Positions 8,395 through 15,798 of a stretch of DNA of 20,875 nucleotides are shown here, in pieces. Source of the stretch: CAZGXM01 sp964529795 (GTDB lineage Bacteria; Bacillota; JADQBR01). The DNA lies in contig CAZGXM010000048.1 of assembly GCA_964529795.1 (NCBI GenBank), forward strand, positions 1 through 20,875. Direction: 5' to 3'. The notes below the pieces were generated by a model. It saw only the letters and a program-made list of their open reading frames with translations. It searched no databases and was not told the DNA's origin. How positions within the stretch are numbered: position 1 is the first letter of the stretch; every line of letters begins with the position of its first letter. Both the position numbers and the translations under genes were made by a program.

Positions 8395-8480
8395 CAATCA
8401 TTCCCCCTCATGAAATTTCTGATGCTGCCGCTACCCATAAACCCTGCTCCCACCACACCTATTTTCTTAATCGTCTTCAA
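8394..8480 (-). pseudogene. N-terminal remnant of a second 3-hydroxyacyl-CoA dehydrogenase
   Basis: Translating the minus strand from a TTG at 8480 gives 28 residues beginning KTIKKIGVVGAGFMGSG, a clear NAD-binding Rossmann start of the 3-hydroxyacyl-CoA dehydrogenase family. It then ends at a TGA that overlaps the ATG of the intact dehydrogenase. An AGGTGGTGG ribosome-like site precedes it. The wording differs from the intact neighbour (CVVGAGNMGHQ), so it comes from a diverged paralogue, not a recent copy. Best explanation: a deletion joined the first 20-odd codons of an upstream dehydrogenase gene to the leader of the present one. It could still be translated and act as a coupling leader. 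Confidence 0.65.
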
Positions 8481-8660
8481 TATAAACCACCACCTGACCA
8501 AAGTTGATCATTCAGTTGCAATTTGTTCCTTAACCATCAATAACCGGTAGCGCCAGCATATTCATCTAACTATCCATATTATTTTAAATATTTTGAACTT
8601 TTTCGCTGGCAGCAAACATTGCTTCACAGATTTCAAAAATTCCATTATATCTTTTTATCA
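8481..8660 (-). other. AT-rich untranslated leader of the sigma-54 operon
   Basis: Between the -12 element and the remnant frame lie about 180 AT-rich bases. No open frame, recognisable riboswitch or strong hairpin was seen. The length is unusual for a simple leader and is consistent with loss of coding sequence by deletion. Confidence 0.35.
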
Positions 8661-8678
8661 AAGCAAAGTTGATGCCAA
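8661..8678 (-). promoter_or_regulatory. Sigma-54 (-24/-12) promoter of the dehydrogenase-ligase-nitroreductase-ferredoxin-iorB operon
   Basis: Minus-strand sequence TTGGCATCAACTTTGCTT matches the sigma-54 consensus TTGGCAC-N5-TTGCW, with GG and GC separated by the required 10 bases. It lies in the gap after the activator gene, about 270 bases upstream of the dehydrogenase ATG. Transcription from it would need an enhancer-binding protein such as the one encoded at 1-1982. No clear inverted-repeat activator site was recognised upstream; it may lie inside the end of the activase gene. Confidence 0.85.
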
Positions 8679-8769
8679 AACCTAAAACGTCACGAAAAAA
8701 CATATAAAACAATAGCACCTTCATTAATAAATGCATAAATTCGCCCTGTTTCACCCATTCCTAACGATA

Positions 8770-9567
8770 CTAACCTGTGTGGTCAGGCTTTTTCTGATAT
8801 TTTTCAAAGGCAAACACCGCTGCCCCCAAAGCACCGTTTACCTGGGTATGCACGGGAACGGTAATATCACAGTCCAGTCGAGCCGCCAACGCCCTTACCA
8901 CCCCTTCGTTTTGGGCTACTCCGCCGGTGATGAGCACTTTTTCCGCCAAACCCACTCTGCGAACCAGCCCGGATATCCTCCTGGCAATGGACTGGTGAAT
9001 CCCCGCCACCACATCTTCCACCTTCTTTTTAGCGGCAAGGTGGGAAATAACCTCAGACTCTGCAAAAACCGTACAGGTGCTACTGATAGCAACTTCTTCA
9101 GCGGCCTTTTCGCTCAATGGCCCCAATTCCGAAACAGTGTATCCCAGCGCCTGGGACATGACCTCCAAAAACCGGCCTGTTCCCGCGGCACATTTTTCGT
9201 TCATTACGAAATTCACCACCCGGCCGTCCGGCCCCAGCCGGATGGCCTTTGCATCCTGCCCGCCGATATCCACTATGGTCCGGGCGCCGGGGACTTGAAA
9301 AAAAGCGCCCCGGGCATGACAGGCAATTTCGCTCACTTCTTCGTCTGCAGCATCATAGATTACCCTGCCGTAGCCTGTGGCCACCGTGTAGGCAATATCC
9401 CGGAAGGTAAGGCCTGCTTCAGCCAGAGCATCATTCACAGCTCTCTGCGGGCCGTCGCTGCCGGTGCCTGCATTCACCACTGCCGCAGCCAGCACCTGTT
9501 GCCCGTCTTTCAGTATCACACACTTGGATGTGATGGAGCCGATGTCCACTCCCATGGTATAGGTCAT
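8770..9567 (-). CDS. 2-hydroxyacyl-CoA dehydratase activator (ASKHA ATPase with [4Fe-4S])
   Basis: 265 residues, the typical size of HgdC/archerase-type activators. Starts MTYTMGVDIGSITSK (phosphate loop of the acetate/sugar kinase-Hsc70-actin fold), and has ATGYGR, DIGGQDAKAIR and ITGGVAQN. The two cysteines that bind the cluster between the two subunits of the homodimer are present: NEKCAAGTGRF (C126) and SSTCTVFAESE (C165). Ribosome site GGAGG lies before the ATG. Family knowledge: it uses ATP to drive a low-potential electron from ferredoxin or flavodoxin into the dehydratase or benzoyl-CoA reductase partner. It follows the two partner subunits with a 15-base gap and is the last gene of that run. 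Only one activator gene is present, unlike class I benzoyl-CoA reductases, which have two. Confidence 0.94.
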   Translation of the reverse strand: MTYTMGVDIGSITSKCVILKDGQQVLAAAVVNAGTGSDGPQRAVNDALAEAGLTFRDIAYTVATGYGRVIYDAADEEVSEIACHARGAFFQVPGARTIVDIGGQDAKAIRLGPDGRVVNFVMNEKCAAGTGRFLEVMSQALGYTVSELGPLSEKAAEEVAISSTCTVFAESEVISHLAAKKKVEDVVAGIHQSIARRISGLVRRVGLAEKVLITGGVAQNEGVVRALAARLDCDITVPVHTQVNGALGAAVFAFEKYQKKPDHTG

Positions 9568-9582
9568 TTGTCTTCCTCCTAG

Positions 9583-10704
9583 CTAGGCAAGCATTTCTAC
9601 AAAGGCTTGAAGTCTGGTCCTCAACTGCCCCAACGAAGACACCTGCTGCTCTATTTCCAAAAACAATAAATGCATCCCGACCTGCTCCAGTTCCTGTTTT
9701 ATCACCGGGTAGTCAAATTCTTCCACTTCGCAGAACTTCATATTGATAAAGACCACTCCCTGGGCGCCGGCAGCTTCCGCCAGCTGCTGCAGATACCTGC
9801 CCCTCTTTTTCTCCGGATCAAACAGCGTGGAACAGGGGCCCAGCCTCAGGTGCCTTTCCACCAGCGCTTCAAGAGGCCTGCCTGTTTCAGAAACCTCTAC
9901 GCGGTGTATCCTTGCACCCAAAGCCAGGTCATCCGCCACCACACAAGCTCCCAATTCTTCCATTATGTCCAGCAGTTCTTCCGGTTCAGCCATGATACCT
10001 GTCAGCACCAATTTGGCCCGGGGAACTGCCGTTATCTCCCTTTTTTCCAGCCAGGGAAGCAGTTGTTCCAGTCTCACGTTAAATTCCTCCTTGGGTAAAA
10101 ACAAGGACGCTTTAACCAGTCCTGCCATCTCCCCGCCGGTGATGGAACCGGGCCTTTTTGCCCTGAGTTCTCTCAATTTTAACATCAGCTGCCGATGTTT
10201 ATTATAAATGCCGATACTTCGCCCAAGCTTTTCCGGGGTTATTTTTTTCCCCGTCAACTTCTCCAACCAGCTCTGGAAGTCCTTATAAAGGTCCATCAGA
10301 TAGCCTCTGGCGGCCCGACTTTTTCTGTTGGCAGGGTAGACCAGGTCAAACTTGGGCTGTTGGGGAAAAACTTTTGCCCAAATGTCAGACATGTTTTGAA
10401 TGTGGTCGCATGTGGAGGGAAAGACAAACCCGTCCACCTGCCTGTAAGTGCCTTTTAAACCGTATTCCAGCACTGCTCTCACCAGGGAACAGGCAAACCC
10501 CTGAAGGTGAGCATTGGCTTTTTCTATCCCGGTCCTGCCCCCCCAAAGCCCCACCGGCAGCGCCCCGGCACTGTGAATTATCTCCTCGGGAACATAGATC
10601 GGGAGACACCCCACCACCTTCCCGGCGGTTTCTTCCTTCCACCGGGTTACCGCCGTTGACGGATTGGCGGCCGTGTATAACAAATCTTGCAATTTTTGTT
10701 CCAT
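9583..10704 (-). CDS. 2-hydroxyacyl-CoA dehydratase / benzoyl-CoA reductase family subunit (beta-type)
   Basis: About 373 residues from the ATG at 10704; a TTG two codons upstream also fits but GGGAGGT is better spaced for the ATG. The N-terminal GKVVGCLPIYVPEEIIHSAGALPVGLWGG is split here only to note that the GCLPIYVPEE and LPVGLWGG blocks are the family signature (COG1775). Likely cluster cysteines are in GCLPIY, GFACSLVRA, FPSTCDHIQN and MKFCEVEEFDYP. It pairs with the gene just upstream to form the catalytic heterodimer. Family members either remove water from 2-hydroxyacyl-CoA via a ketyl radical or reduce an aromatic CoA ester. The sequence alone does not separate these, although this subunit recalls benzoyl-CoA reductase subunits as much as dehydratases. 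Confidence 0.9.
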   Translation of the reverse strand: MEQKLQDLLYTAANPSTAVTRWKEETAGKVVGCLPIYVPEEIIHSAGALPVGLWGGRTGIEKANAHLQGFACSLVRAVLEYGLKGTYRQVDGFVFPSTCDHIQNMSDIWAKVFPQQPKFDLVYPANRKSRAARGYLMDLYKDFQSWLEKLTGKKITPEKLGRSIGIYNKHRQLMLKLRELRAKRPGSITGGEMAGLVKASLFLPKEEFNVRLEQLLPWLEKREITAVPRAKLVLTGIMAEPEELLDIMEELGACVVADDLALGARIHRVEVSETGRPLEALVERHLRLGPCSTLFDPEKKRGRYLQQLAEAAGAQGVVFINMKFCEVEEFDYPVIKQELEQVGMHLLFLEIEQQVSSLGQLRTRLQAFVEMLA

Positions 10705-10722
10705 GCTCAAACCTCCCTTGAA

Positions 10723-11946
10723 TTAAACAGCCCGCATTTCCAAAGTCTCCATAAAGGACTGAAACCTGTTTTCAAACTGCGCCCAGGAAAAATTTCTGGA
10801 ATCTGTCTGATCACCGTCAAAAATAAGGTCCGGAACAGACCACTTGCCTTCCCGGGTCATCCTGGCCAGGTCATAAAGACCAAAGCAGTAGGGCTTACAG
10901 CTTCTATTGGAATGATGTATAATTCCGTCCAGCGAATATGCTTCAATCAGCCGCTGGACATCATTGAACTTGGCATCAAGGCTTTGGTTAATCAGCACGG
11001 AACTGTAAACTTCGGCCATGCTGCGCAGGAGGTCATGGGTATTGAATTCCAGTACCCAGGCATTGGTATAGGTGGAGCAGACCAGGTTCGCCCCGTGCCG
11101 GGCCATCAGTTCCGCCATGGGACGCAGTGCGTACCAGACAGGGATACCGTTAAACATGAGCCTGTACCTTTCCCGGGGAATAGCCCCCGTGCCCTGCTGG
11201 ACTTTTTGTTCCAAGTCCTCCTTTAATACCCGGTAGTATTCAAGGGCCCGGGGAGTCCCGCGCATGGTAACTATGGGGGCCATAAAATTAAAAGTATCAA
11301 AGGCGGTAAATGGTGACGGCCGGTGCTTGCCAAACTCCAGCACTTCACGCCAAAGTTTTGATGTGGCGGTGGATATCTCTACAACCTTCCTGAAGCGTTC
11401 CATATCAAACTCCCTGCCGGTAACCGCTTCCAACCAGGGGATAAATTCCTCAAACTGGTTCTTTACGTATAAAATTACTGATTCGCCAATTTTGTCCCCA
11501 TGGTTAAAAGGAGTGTCTATGAGGAACAGGGGCACGTCAAAATGACGGGCCAGGTTTTCATACCACTTAACCACCGTATTGCAGATATTGTTACAGCATA
11601 CCAGAAAGTCCGGCCTAGCCAGGCCTCCCACCGGGCTCTTGCCCGTCAATATCTGACCAATATCTGCTCTGGCATATGAACAAATATCTGTGGAGTATCC
11701 TATCTCCTCCGCGGCCTCGGCAAGCTCCACCCCCATTTTTTTTGCACCGATCATGGCGCCGTGGTTTTCGGGAAACAGCGGCAAAACGTCCATGGCCACC
11801 AGAACCTCCACCGGTGCAATGGAACTGCACCACGCCACGGGGTTCTTCTTTCTGTCAGCTTTTTTTGGGGCCCCGTAATGAAATGCCATCAGTTCTTTCA
11901 ACATCTGATCCGCCCTGCTCAGGTCCTGCAATCTCTCCACCTCCAA
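10723..11946 (-). CDS. 2-hydroxyacyl-CoA dehydratase / benzoyl-CoA reductase family subunit (alpha-type)
   Basis: Up to 407 residues. The TTG at 11946 has a poor ribosome site; a second in-frame TTG at 11931 has GGAGG eight bases upstream and may be the real start. Family signatures: VAWCSSIAPVEVLVAMDVLP near residue 38, TDICSYARADIGQ (C89), CCNNICNT (C117/118/122), and HHSNRSCKPYCFGL (C350, C354), a set of cysteines suited to a [4Fe-4S] cluster. With the neighbouring subunit (12-18 bases away) it would form the heterodimer activated by the ASKHA protein. The pair is clearly diverged between its two members, as usual. Whether the reaction is dehydration or ring reduction is open. Confidence 0.9.
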   Translation of the reverse strand: MEVERLQDLSRADQMLKELMAFHYGAPKKADRKKNPVAWCSSIAPVEVLVAMDVLPLFPENHGAMIGAKKMGVELAEAAEEIGYSTDICSYARADIGQILTGKSPVGGLARPDFLVCCNNICNTVVKWYENLARHFDVPLFLIDTPFNHGDKIGESVILYVKNQFEEFIPWLEAVTGREFDMERFRKVVEISTATSKLWREVLEFGKHRPSPFTAFDTFNFMAPIVTMRGTPRALEYYRVLKEDLEQKVQQGTGAIPRERYRLMFNGIPVWYALRPMAELMARHGANLVCSTYTNAWVLEFNTHDLLRSMAEVYSSVLINQSLDAKFNDVQRLIEAYSLDGIIHHSNRSCKPYCFGLYDLARMTREGKWSVPDLIFDGDQTDSRNFSWAQFENRFQSFMETLEMRAV

Positions 11947-11965
11947 ATTGTTAGCACCGGGATGA

Positions 11966-13741
11966 TTATTTCAAAATAAGGTCGGCCAGCCTGTTTTCCT
12001 TGGACAACCAGTAACCTTCAGACAGCAGCCGCAAAGAGGGAATTGCAGTAAAAGTCAGGGTAAACAGCGTTAACAACGGGTTTTTACCGCTGCACCCCGC
12101 TGCTTCCAGCAGCTTCCTGAATGCTGCAAATTCCGCGGCAAGTTCATACCCTGCGAGCCGGGAAATGCTACCCATCACAGGCATGGGTATCTCTGCTTCT
12201 ACCCGGCCGTCACAGCAATACACCAACCCTCCCTGCAATTCTCTAATCCGGTTTACAGCAGCGGCCAAATCCACATCATTACTCCCTATAGCTGTCAAAT
12301 TGCCTTCGTCAAAGCTGAAACTGGAGGCAACCGCACCCCGGCGCATGCCGTAACCTTTGATAAAACCTACTGCTCGCCGGCCGCTTCCTTCGAACCTGTC
12401 CATTACAACTGCCTTTAAAATATCTCCACCGGGCACCAGTGACACAGCCCCGTCCTCTACCGGCAGGGTGACGGCTGCCTCGCAGTTGAGGATATCAGTG
12501 ACCATTTCTATGGCCCGCACTCTTATCTCGCCGGCAGTGACAGGTACCCGCACCTCAAAATCAGCAGGTTGCACAGGAGAAACCACCAAAGCTTGCGGAA
12601 AATTCTCCAGGTAACTGTTGTCCCCCAATTCCGCTGTCATTCTGCCTTTCTCTGCCACAACCCTTCCCTTGCAAATTACCAACCGGGCTTGGATGGTATC
12701 AATATCGGGAATTACTACCAGGTCAGCGCACTTGCCCGGAGCAATGCCTCCCAGGTCACCATCAAGTTTAAAGTATTCCGCAACATTTAACGTTGCCATC
12801 CGAATGGCTGATACCGGGTCAAGCCCAAGGTTAATAGCCTTCTGGACAATATGGTCCATGTGTCCGAAATTTGTAAGTACATCGACCCAAACACCGTCAG
12901 AAACCAGTATCGCCCTGCGCAGGTCTAAGTTCATTTCCTTCAGGGGTTTAATTACCTGCTGCAGTTCCTGACGGACAGACCCCTCTCGGATTTTTGCCGC
13001 CAACCCCAATCGCAACCTTTCCCTTACCTCATGGGCAGTGATGGGCTCATGACAGGCATCAATACCAAGGGCAGCCAGGGCAGCAAGTTTTTGGTTTTTG
13101 GCTCCCGCCCCGTGCCCCTCCACTGTTTTGCCCAATGCAGCAGCAGTTTCTATCAATCCGGTCAATTTTTCTCCTTCACCAGTGAGCAACAGGCGCGGCC
13201 AGTAAATTTCCCCCAGCCCAACCACTTCCGGCAGCGCCAACACCTGCTGCATTTCCGCAAAACTGATTGCACTGCCCCTGCTTCTGCGCGAACAGAGAAA
13301 AGATATTACAGGAGCAACCGTGAAAATCCTCATGGGCTGGTGTTGAAAGGCCCGCACAAACTCCAACACGCCCTGCAGTCCAACAGTATTTGCAGCTGTT
13401 GTACATTCGGTGATAACGGCAGTGGTCCCCCGGGGAAGCATGAGCTTGCTAAATTCCCCCAATGCCATCCACGCATCCATATGAATATGCCCGTCAATTA
13501 ATCCGGGGATAATGGTTTGCCCGTCCACATCCACCACCCGAGTTTCCGGACCCACCGGAAAACCATGCTCTCGGCCCACATAAGCGATCCTTTCTCCTGC
13601 TATCACCACTTGCCCCGGCAGTACCTCGCCGGTATAAACATTCAATACCCTGCCGTTGTTTAAAATTATATCCCCGGGCTCTTCTCCCAGCGCCACCCGG
13701 CTCAACCTTTTTCTCAAGTCAGTTCCAAACGAAAGTTTCAT
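11966..13741 (-). CDS. Adenine deaminase-like amidohydrolase, divergent active-site motifs
   Basis: 591 residues from the ATG at 13741 (AGAGG site upstream), close to the usual 570-600 of adenine deaminases; the longer open frame to 13891 is non-coding. Amidohydrolase barrel ligands are present: GHIH (H85, H87), GLGE (E178), VEGH (H210), CHEP (H231), VSD (D282), and the C-terminal adenine-deaminase domain (GFIKGYGMRRGAVASS). Oddities: where typical adenine deaminases have HIESSM, DPHEIANV and AHDSHN, this protein has HMDAWM, TECTTAANTV and SFDEGN, and TDD becomes SDG. Family knowledge says those positions line the active site. Inference: the substrate may not be adenine. Its place inside a CoA-ligase/dehydratase operon supports a catabolic role such as hydrolysis of a cyclic amide or related bond. 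Plain adenine deaminase remains possible. Confidence 0.8.
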   Translation of the reverse strand: MKLSFGTDLRKRLSRVALGEEPGDIILNNGRVLNVYTGEVLPGQVVIAGERIAYVGREHGFPVGPETRVVDVDGQTIIPGLIDGHIHMDAWMALGEFSKLMLPRGTTAVITECTTAANTVGLQGVLEFVRAFQHQPMRIFTVAPVISFLCSRRSRGSAISFAEMQQVLALPEVVGLGEIYWPRLLLTGEGEKLTGLIETAAALGKTVEGHGAGAKNQKLAALAALGIDACHEPITAHEVRERLRLGLAAKIREGSVRQELQQVIKPLKEMNLDLRRAILVSDGVWVDVLTNFGHMDHIVQKAINLGLDPVSAIRMATLNVAEYFKLDGDLGGIAPGKCADLVVIPDIDTIQARLVICKGRVVAEKGRMTAELGDNSYLENFPQALVVSPVQPADFEVRVPVTAGEIRVRAIEMVTDILNCEAAVTLPVEDGAVSLVPGGDILKAVVMDRFEGSGRRAVGFIKGYGMRRGAVASSFSFDEGNLTAIGSNDVDLAAAVNRIRELQGGLVYCCDGRVEAEIPMPVMGSISRLAGYELAAEFAAFRKLLEAAGCSGKNPLLTLFTLTFTAIPSLRLLSEGYWLSKENRLADLILK

Positions 13742-13773
13742 ATCACTAACCTCTTTCGATGATGTATTGCAAC

Positions 13774-13794
13774 AAAAGGTGCGCAACTGCACCA
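13774..13794 (-). terminator. Weak stem-loop with short T-run before the amidohydrolase gene
   Basis: On the minus strand GGTGC-AGTTGC-GCACC (13794-13779) is followed by TTTT. The five-pair stem is short, so this is at most a weak attenuator or leftover terminator of the degraded upstream gene. Confidence 0.3.
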
Positions 13795-13859
13795 CACCCT
13801 CAGCTATGTTATTTTTCTGTCCACAAATCAAAACTGCCGCCCAAAAGCTTCGATTGTCA

Positions 13860-14069
13860 TTAACTGTCAAGCAGCTCACTGGCATATTCAAGGGTCTTGA
13901 CAGTTTGCTCTGTCAAATCGCGGACCAGTTCCCGGACGCTTTTGATCTCGGTAAGAACGTTCAAGCTCTGCCCAACCTGCACGGACCCGTTATCAGTATC
14001 ACCTTCTATGGCGGAAAGACGGTTTCTGCCAGTGGCAAGCTTTGGCGGCAGGTCGCGCAGCCGCCTTTT
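13860..14069 (-). pseudogene. C-terminal remnant of a nitronate monooxygenase/FabK-like flavoprotein
   Basis: In the 326-base gap after the second ligase, the minus strand holds an open frame of about 66 codons without a usable start. It ends at the TAA at 13862-13860. It overlaps the ligase stop in another frame. The segment EGDTDNGSVQVGQSLNVLTE, then IKSVRELV, resembles the closing part of nitronate monooxygenase and enoyl-ACP reductase II proteins (pattern EGDxxNGSxxxGQxxGLxxEIKxVxEI). The flavin-binding barrel is gone. Inference: a deletion removed the 5' part of such a gene between the ligase and the amidohydrolase. Identification rests on about 45 residues. Confidence 0.55.
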
Positions 14070-15699
14070 ACTCCTCTGCCCGGGCCTGCTTCAGCCTTTC
14101 CTCTTCCACCAGTTTGCGGCGTAACAGCTTGCCAACAGCGGATTTAGGCAGCTCATCCCTGAATTCCACCTTCTTGGGCACCTTGTAGGGAGCCAGTCTT
14201 TCCTTACAAAAAGCAACTATTTCCTCCTTGGTGGCGGTCTGCCCCTCTTTCAGCACCACGAAAGCCTTGACGGTTTCACCACGATAAGCGTCGGGCACCC
14301 CTGCCACCACCGCTTCCTGCACCTTGGGATGCTCAAACAGCACTTCCTCAATTTCCCTTGGATAAATATTATAGCCGCCGGCAATAATCAGGTCCTTTTT
14401 ACGGTCTACAATGTAAAAATAGCCGTCCTCATCCATCCTGGCCATGTCACCGGTAAACAGCCAGCCGTCCCGGAGCGCCACCGCCGTTTCTTCAGGCAGA
14501 TTCCAGTATCCCTTCATCACCTGTGGGCCTTTAATGGCCAGCTCGCCCACCTCGCCCGCAGGGAGCGGCTTGCCGGTTTCGACATCCATTACCGCCGCAT
14601 CCGTAGCGGGGAATGGAATGCCGACACTGCCAGGTTTCATCTCACCAAATATGGGGTTACAGTGGGTAGTGGGTGATGTCTCGGACAGCCCGTATCCCTC
14701 TCCCATGGTAGTTTCACTTCCTGCCAATATTTTTTCATATTGACGCAAAACATCGACAGGCATTGGCGCACCGCCGGAATTATAAACCATGACATTATCT
14801 GCGTTTTTAAACTCGGGACAGTTCAACAGGGCGATGAACATGGTGGGGACGCCGGGAAAAAATGTGGGCTTATCTTCGATGATAATCTTGGCAATTTCTT
14901 CGGGAACAAACCGCGGCACCAAAATCATGGTGGTCCCGGCAGCGATGGCCAGATTCATGCAGGAAGTCATGCCGTAAACATGGAAGAGCGGCAGCACTGT
15001 GAGGGTAAGCTGTTTTTTCTCATCGCCAATAAAGAAATGGTCAGTTTGTTGGGAGTTGGCGTAAAGGTTATAATGGGTCAGCATGGCCCCTTTGGATGTG
15101 CCGGTGGTCCCGCCTGTATACTGCAGCACCGCCAGGTCTTCCAGGGGGTCTATATCCACCGGAGGAGCCGGAGGCCGGTCCTGGGCATAAAAATCAGGGA
15201 ACCACAGGGAATCGTCCGGCAGAGTCTCGGGCTTGCCGCTAAAGCCGGTAAGGATAACCTGTTCCAACGGGGTGCTGGCTCTGACATTTCTCACCCTGGG
15301 ATAGAGGTCAGACAGGGTAATAATCATTGTCGAGCCGGAATCGTTGAGCTGGTGCTGGATTTCCCTCTCCACATACATGGGGTTAGTGTTCACAACGATG
15401 CCGCCCAGGCCTAAAATCGCATAGTAGGCGATGACAAAGTCGGGACAGTTGGGAAGCATTAAAGAAACCCTGTCCCCCCTGCGCAGCCCCAGCTCATAAA
15501 ACATGGATGCCGCCCTTGTTACGCAGGCTGCCAGCTGTGCATAAGAAATCCTGTGACCGTAAAATATTAACGCTGTTTTGTCGGGATACTTCCGGGCTGA
15601 ATTGAACAGCAAACTGTGGAGAGTTCTGGGCTCAATGTTTAAATCCCAAGTCACTCCCGCTTCTTCGTAAACCTTCAGATACGGTCTTGGAAAATTCAT
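14068..15699 (-). CDS. AMP-forming acyl-CoA ligase (second copy)
   Basis: 543 residues, full length. Motifs: YTGGTTGTSKGAMLTH, EGYGLSETSPT, FTGDMARMDEDGYFYIVDRK, IIAGGYNIYPREIEE and the C-terminal PKSAVGKLLRRKL with the catalytic lysine. Ribosome site GGAGGTG lies before the ATG. It closely resembles the ligase at 5823-7451 in order and wording of motifs but has a different N-terminal 25 residues and substrate-pocket region. It lies between the DUF362 gene and the amidohydrolase, so it most likely makes the CoA ester used by the 2-hydroxyacyl-CoA dehydratase-type complex. Substrate not determinable. Confidence 0.93.
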   Translation of the reverse strand: MNFPRPYLKVYEEAGVTWDLNIEPRTLHSLLFNSARKYPDKTALIFYGHRISYAQLAACVTRAASMFYELGLRRGDRVSLMLPNCPDFVIAYYAILGLGGIVVNTNPMYVEREIQHQLNDSGSTMIITLSDLYPRVRNVRASTPLEQVILTGFSGKPETLPDDSLWFPDFYAQDRPPAPPVDIDPLEDLAVLQYTGGTTGTSKGAMLTHYNLYANSQQTDHFFIGDEKKQLTLTVLPLFHVYGMTSCMNLAIAAGTTMILVPRFVPEEIAKIIIEDKPTFFPGVPTMFIALLNCPEFKNADNVMVYNSGGAPMPVDVLRQYEKILAGSETTMGEGYGLSETSPTTHCNPIFGEMKPGSVGIPFPATDAAVMDVETGKPLPAGEVGELAIKGPQVMKGYWNLPEETAVALRDGWLFTGDMARMDEDGYFYIVDRKKDLIIAGGYNIYPREIEEVLFEHPKVQEAVVAGVPDAYRGETVKAFVVLKEGQTATKEEIVAFCKERLAPYKVPKKVEFRDELPKSAVGKLLRRKLVEEERLKQARAEE

Positions 15700-15798
15700 G
15701 AATTACACCTCCATCATTTTTAAAATAGCTGCACCACCACACATAAACAGTCCCGTCAGGTCAAGCTCGCCGGGCAGGGGGAACTTAACCTCACAAAT

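Noticed and set aside
8606..8624. Plus-strand sigma-54-like sequence CTGGCAGCAAACATTGCTT
   Set aside because: GG and GC are 11 bases apart instead of 10, and nothing on the plus strand lies downstream.
8731..9582. Long plus-strand open frame of 283 codons
   Set aside because: It is antisense to the activator gene, whose motifs are unmistakable; the plus-strand translation shows no family pattern and has no ribosome site.
13742..13891. 50-codon N-terminal extension of the amidohydrolase frame
   Set aside because: The extension shows no family similarity and overlaps the flavoprotein remnant. The ATG at 13741 has a good ribosome site and gives the normal family length.
14740..15414. Plus-strand open frame of 224 codons
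   Set aside because: It is antisense to the second acyl-CoA ligase and has no protein-family features.
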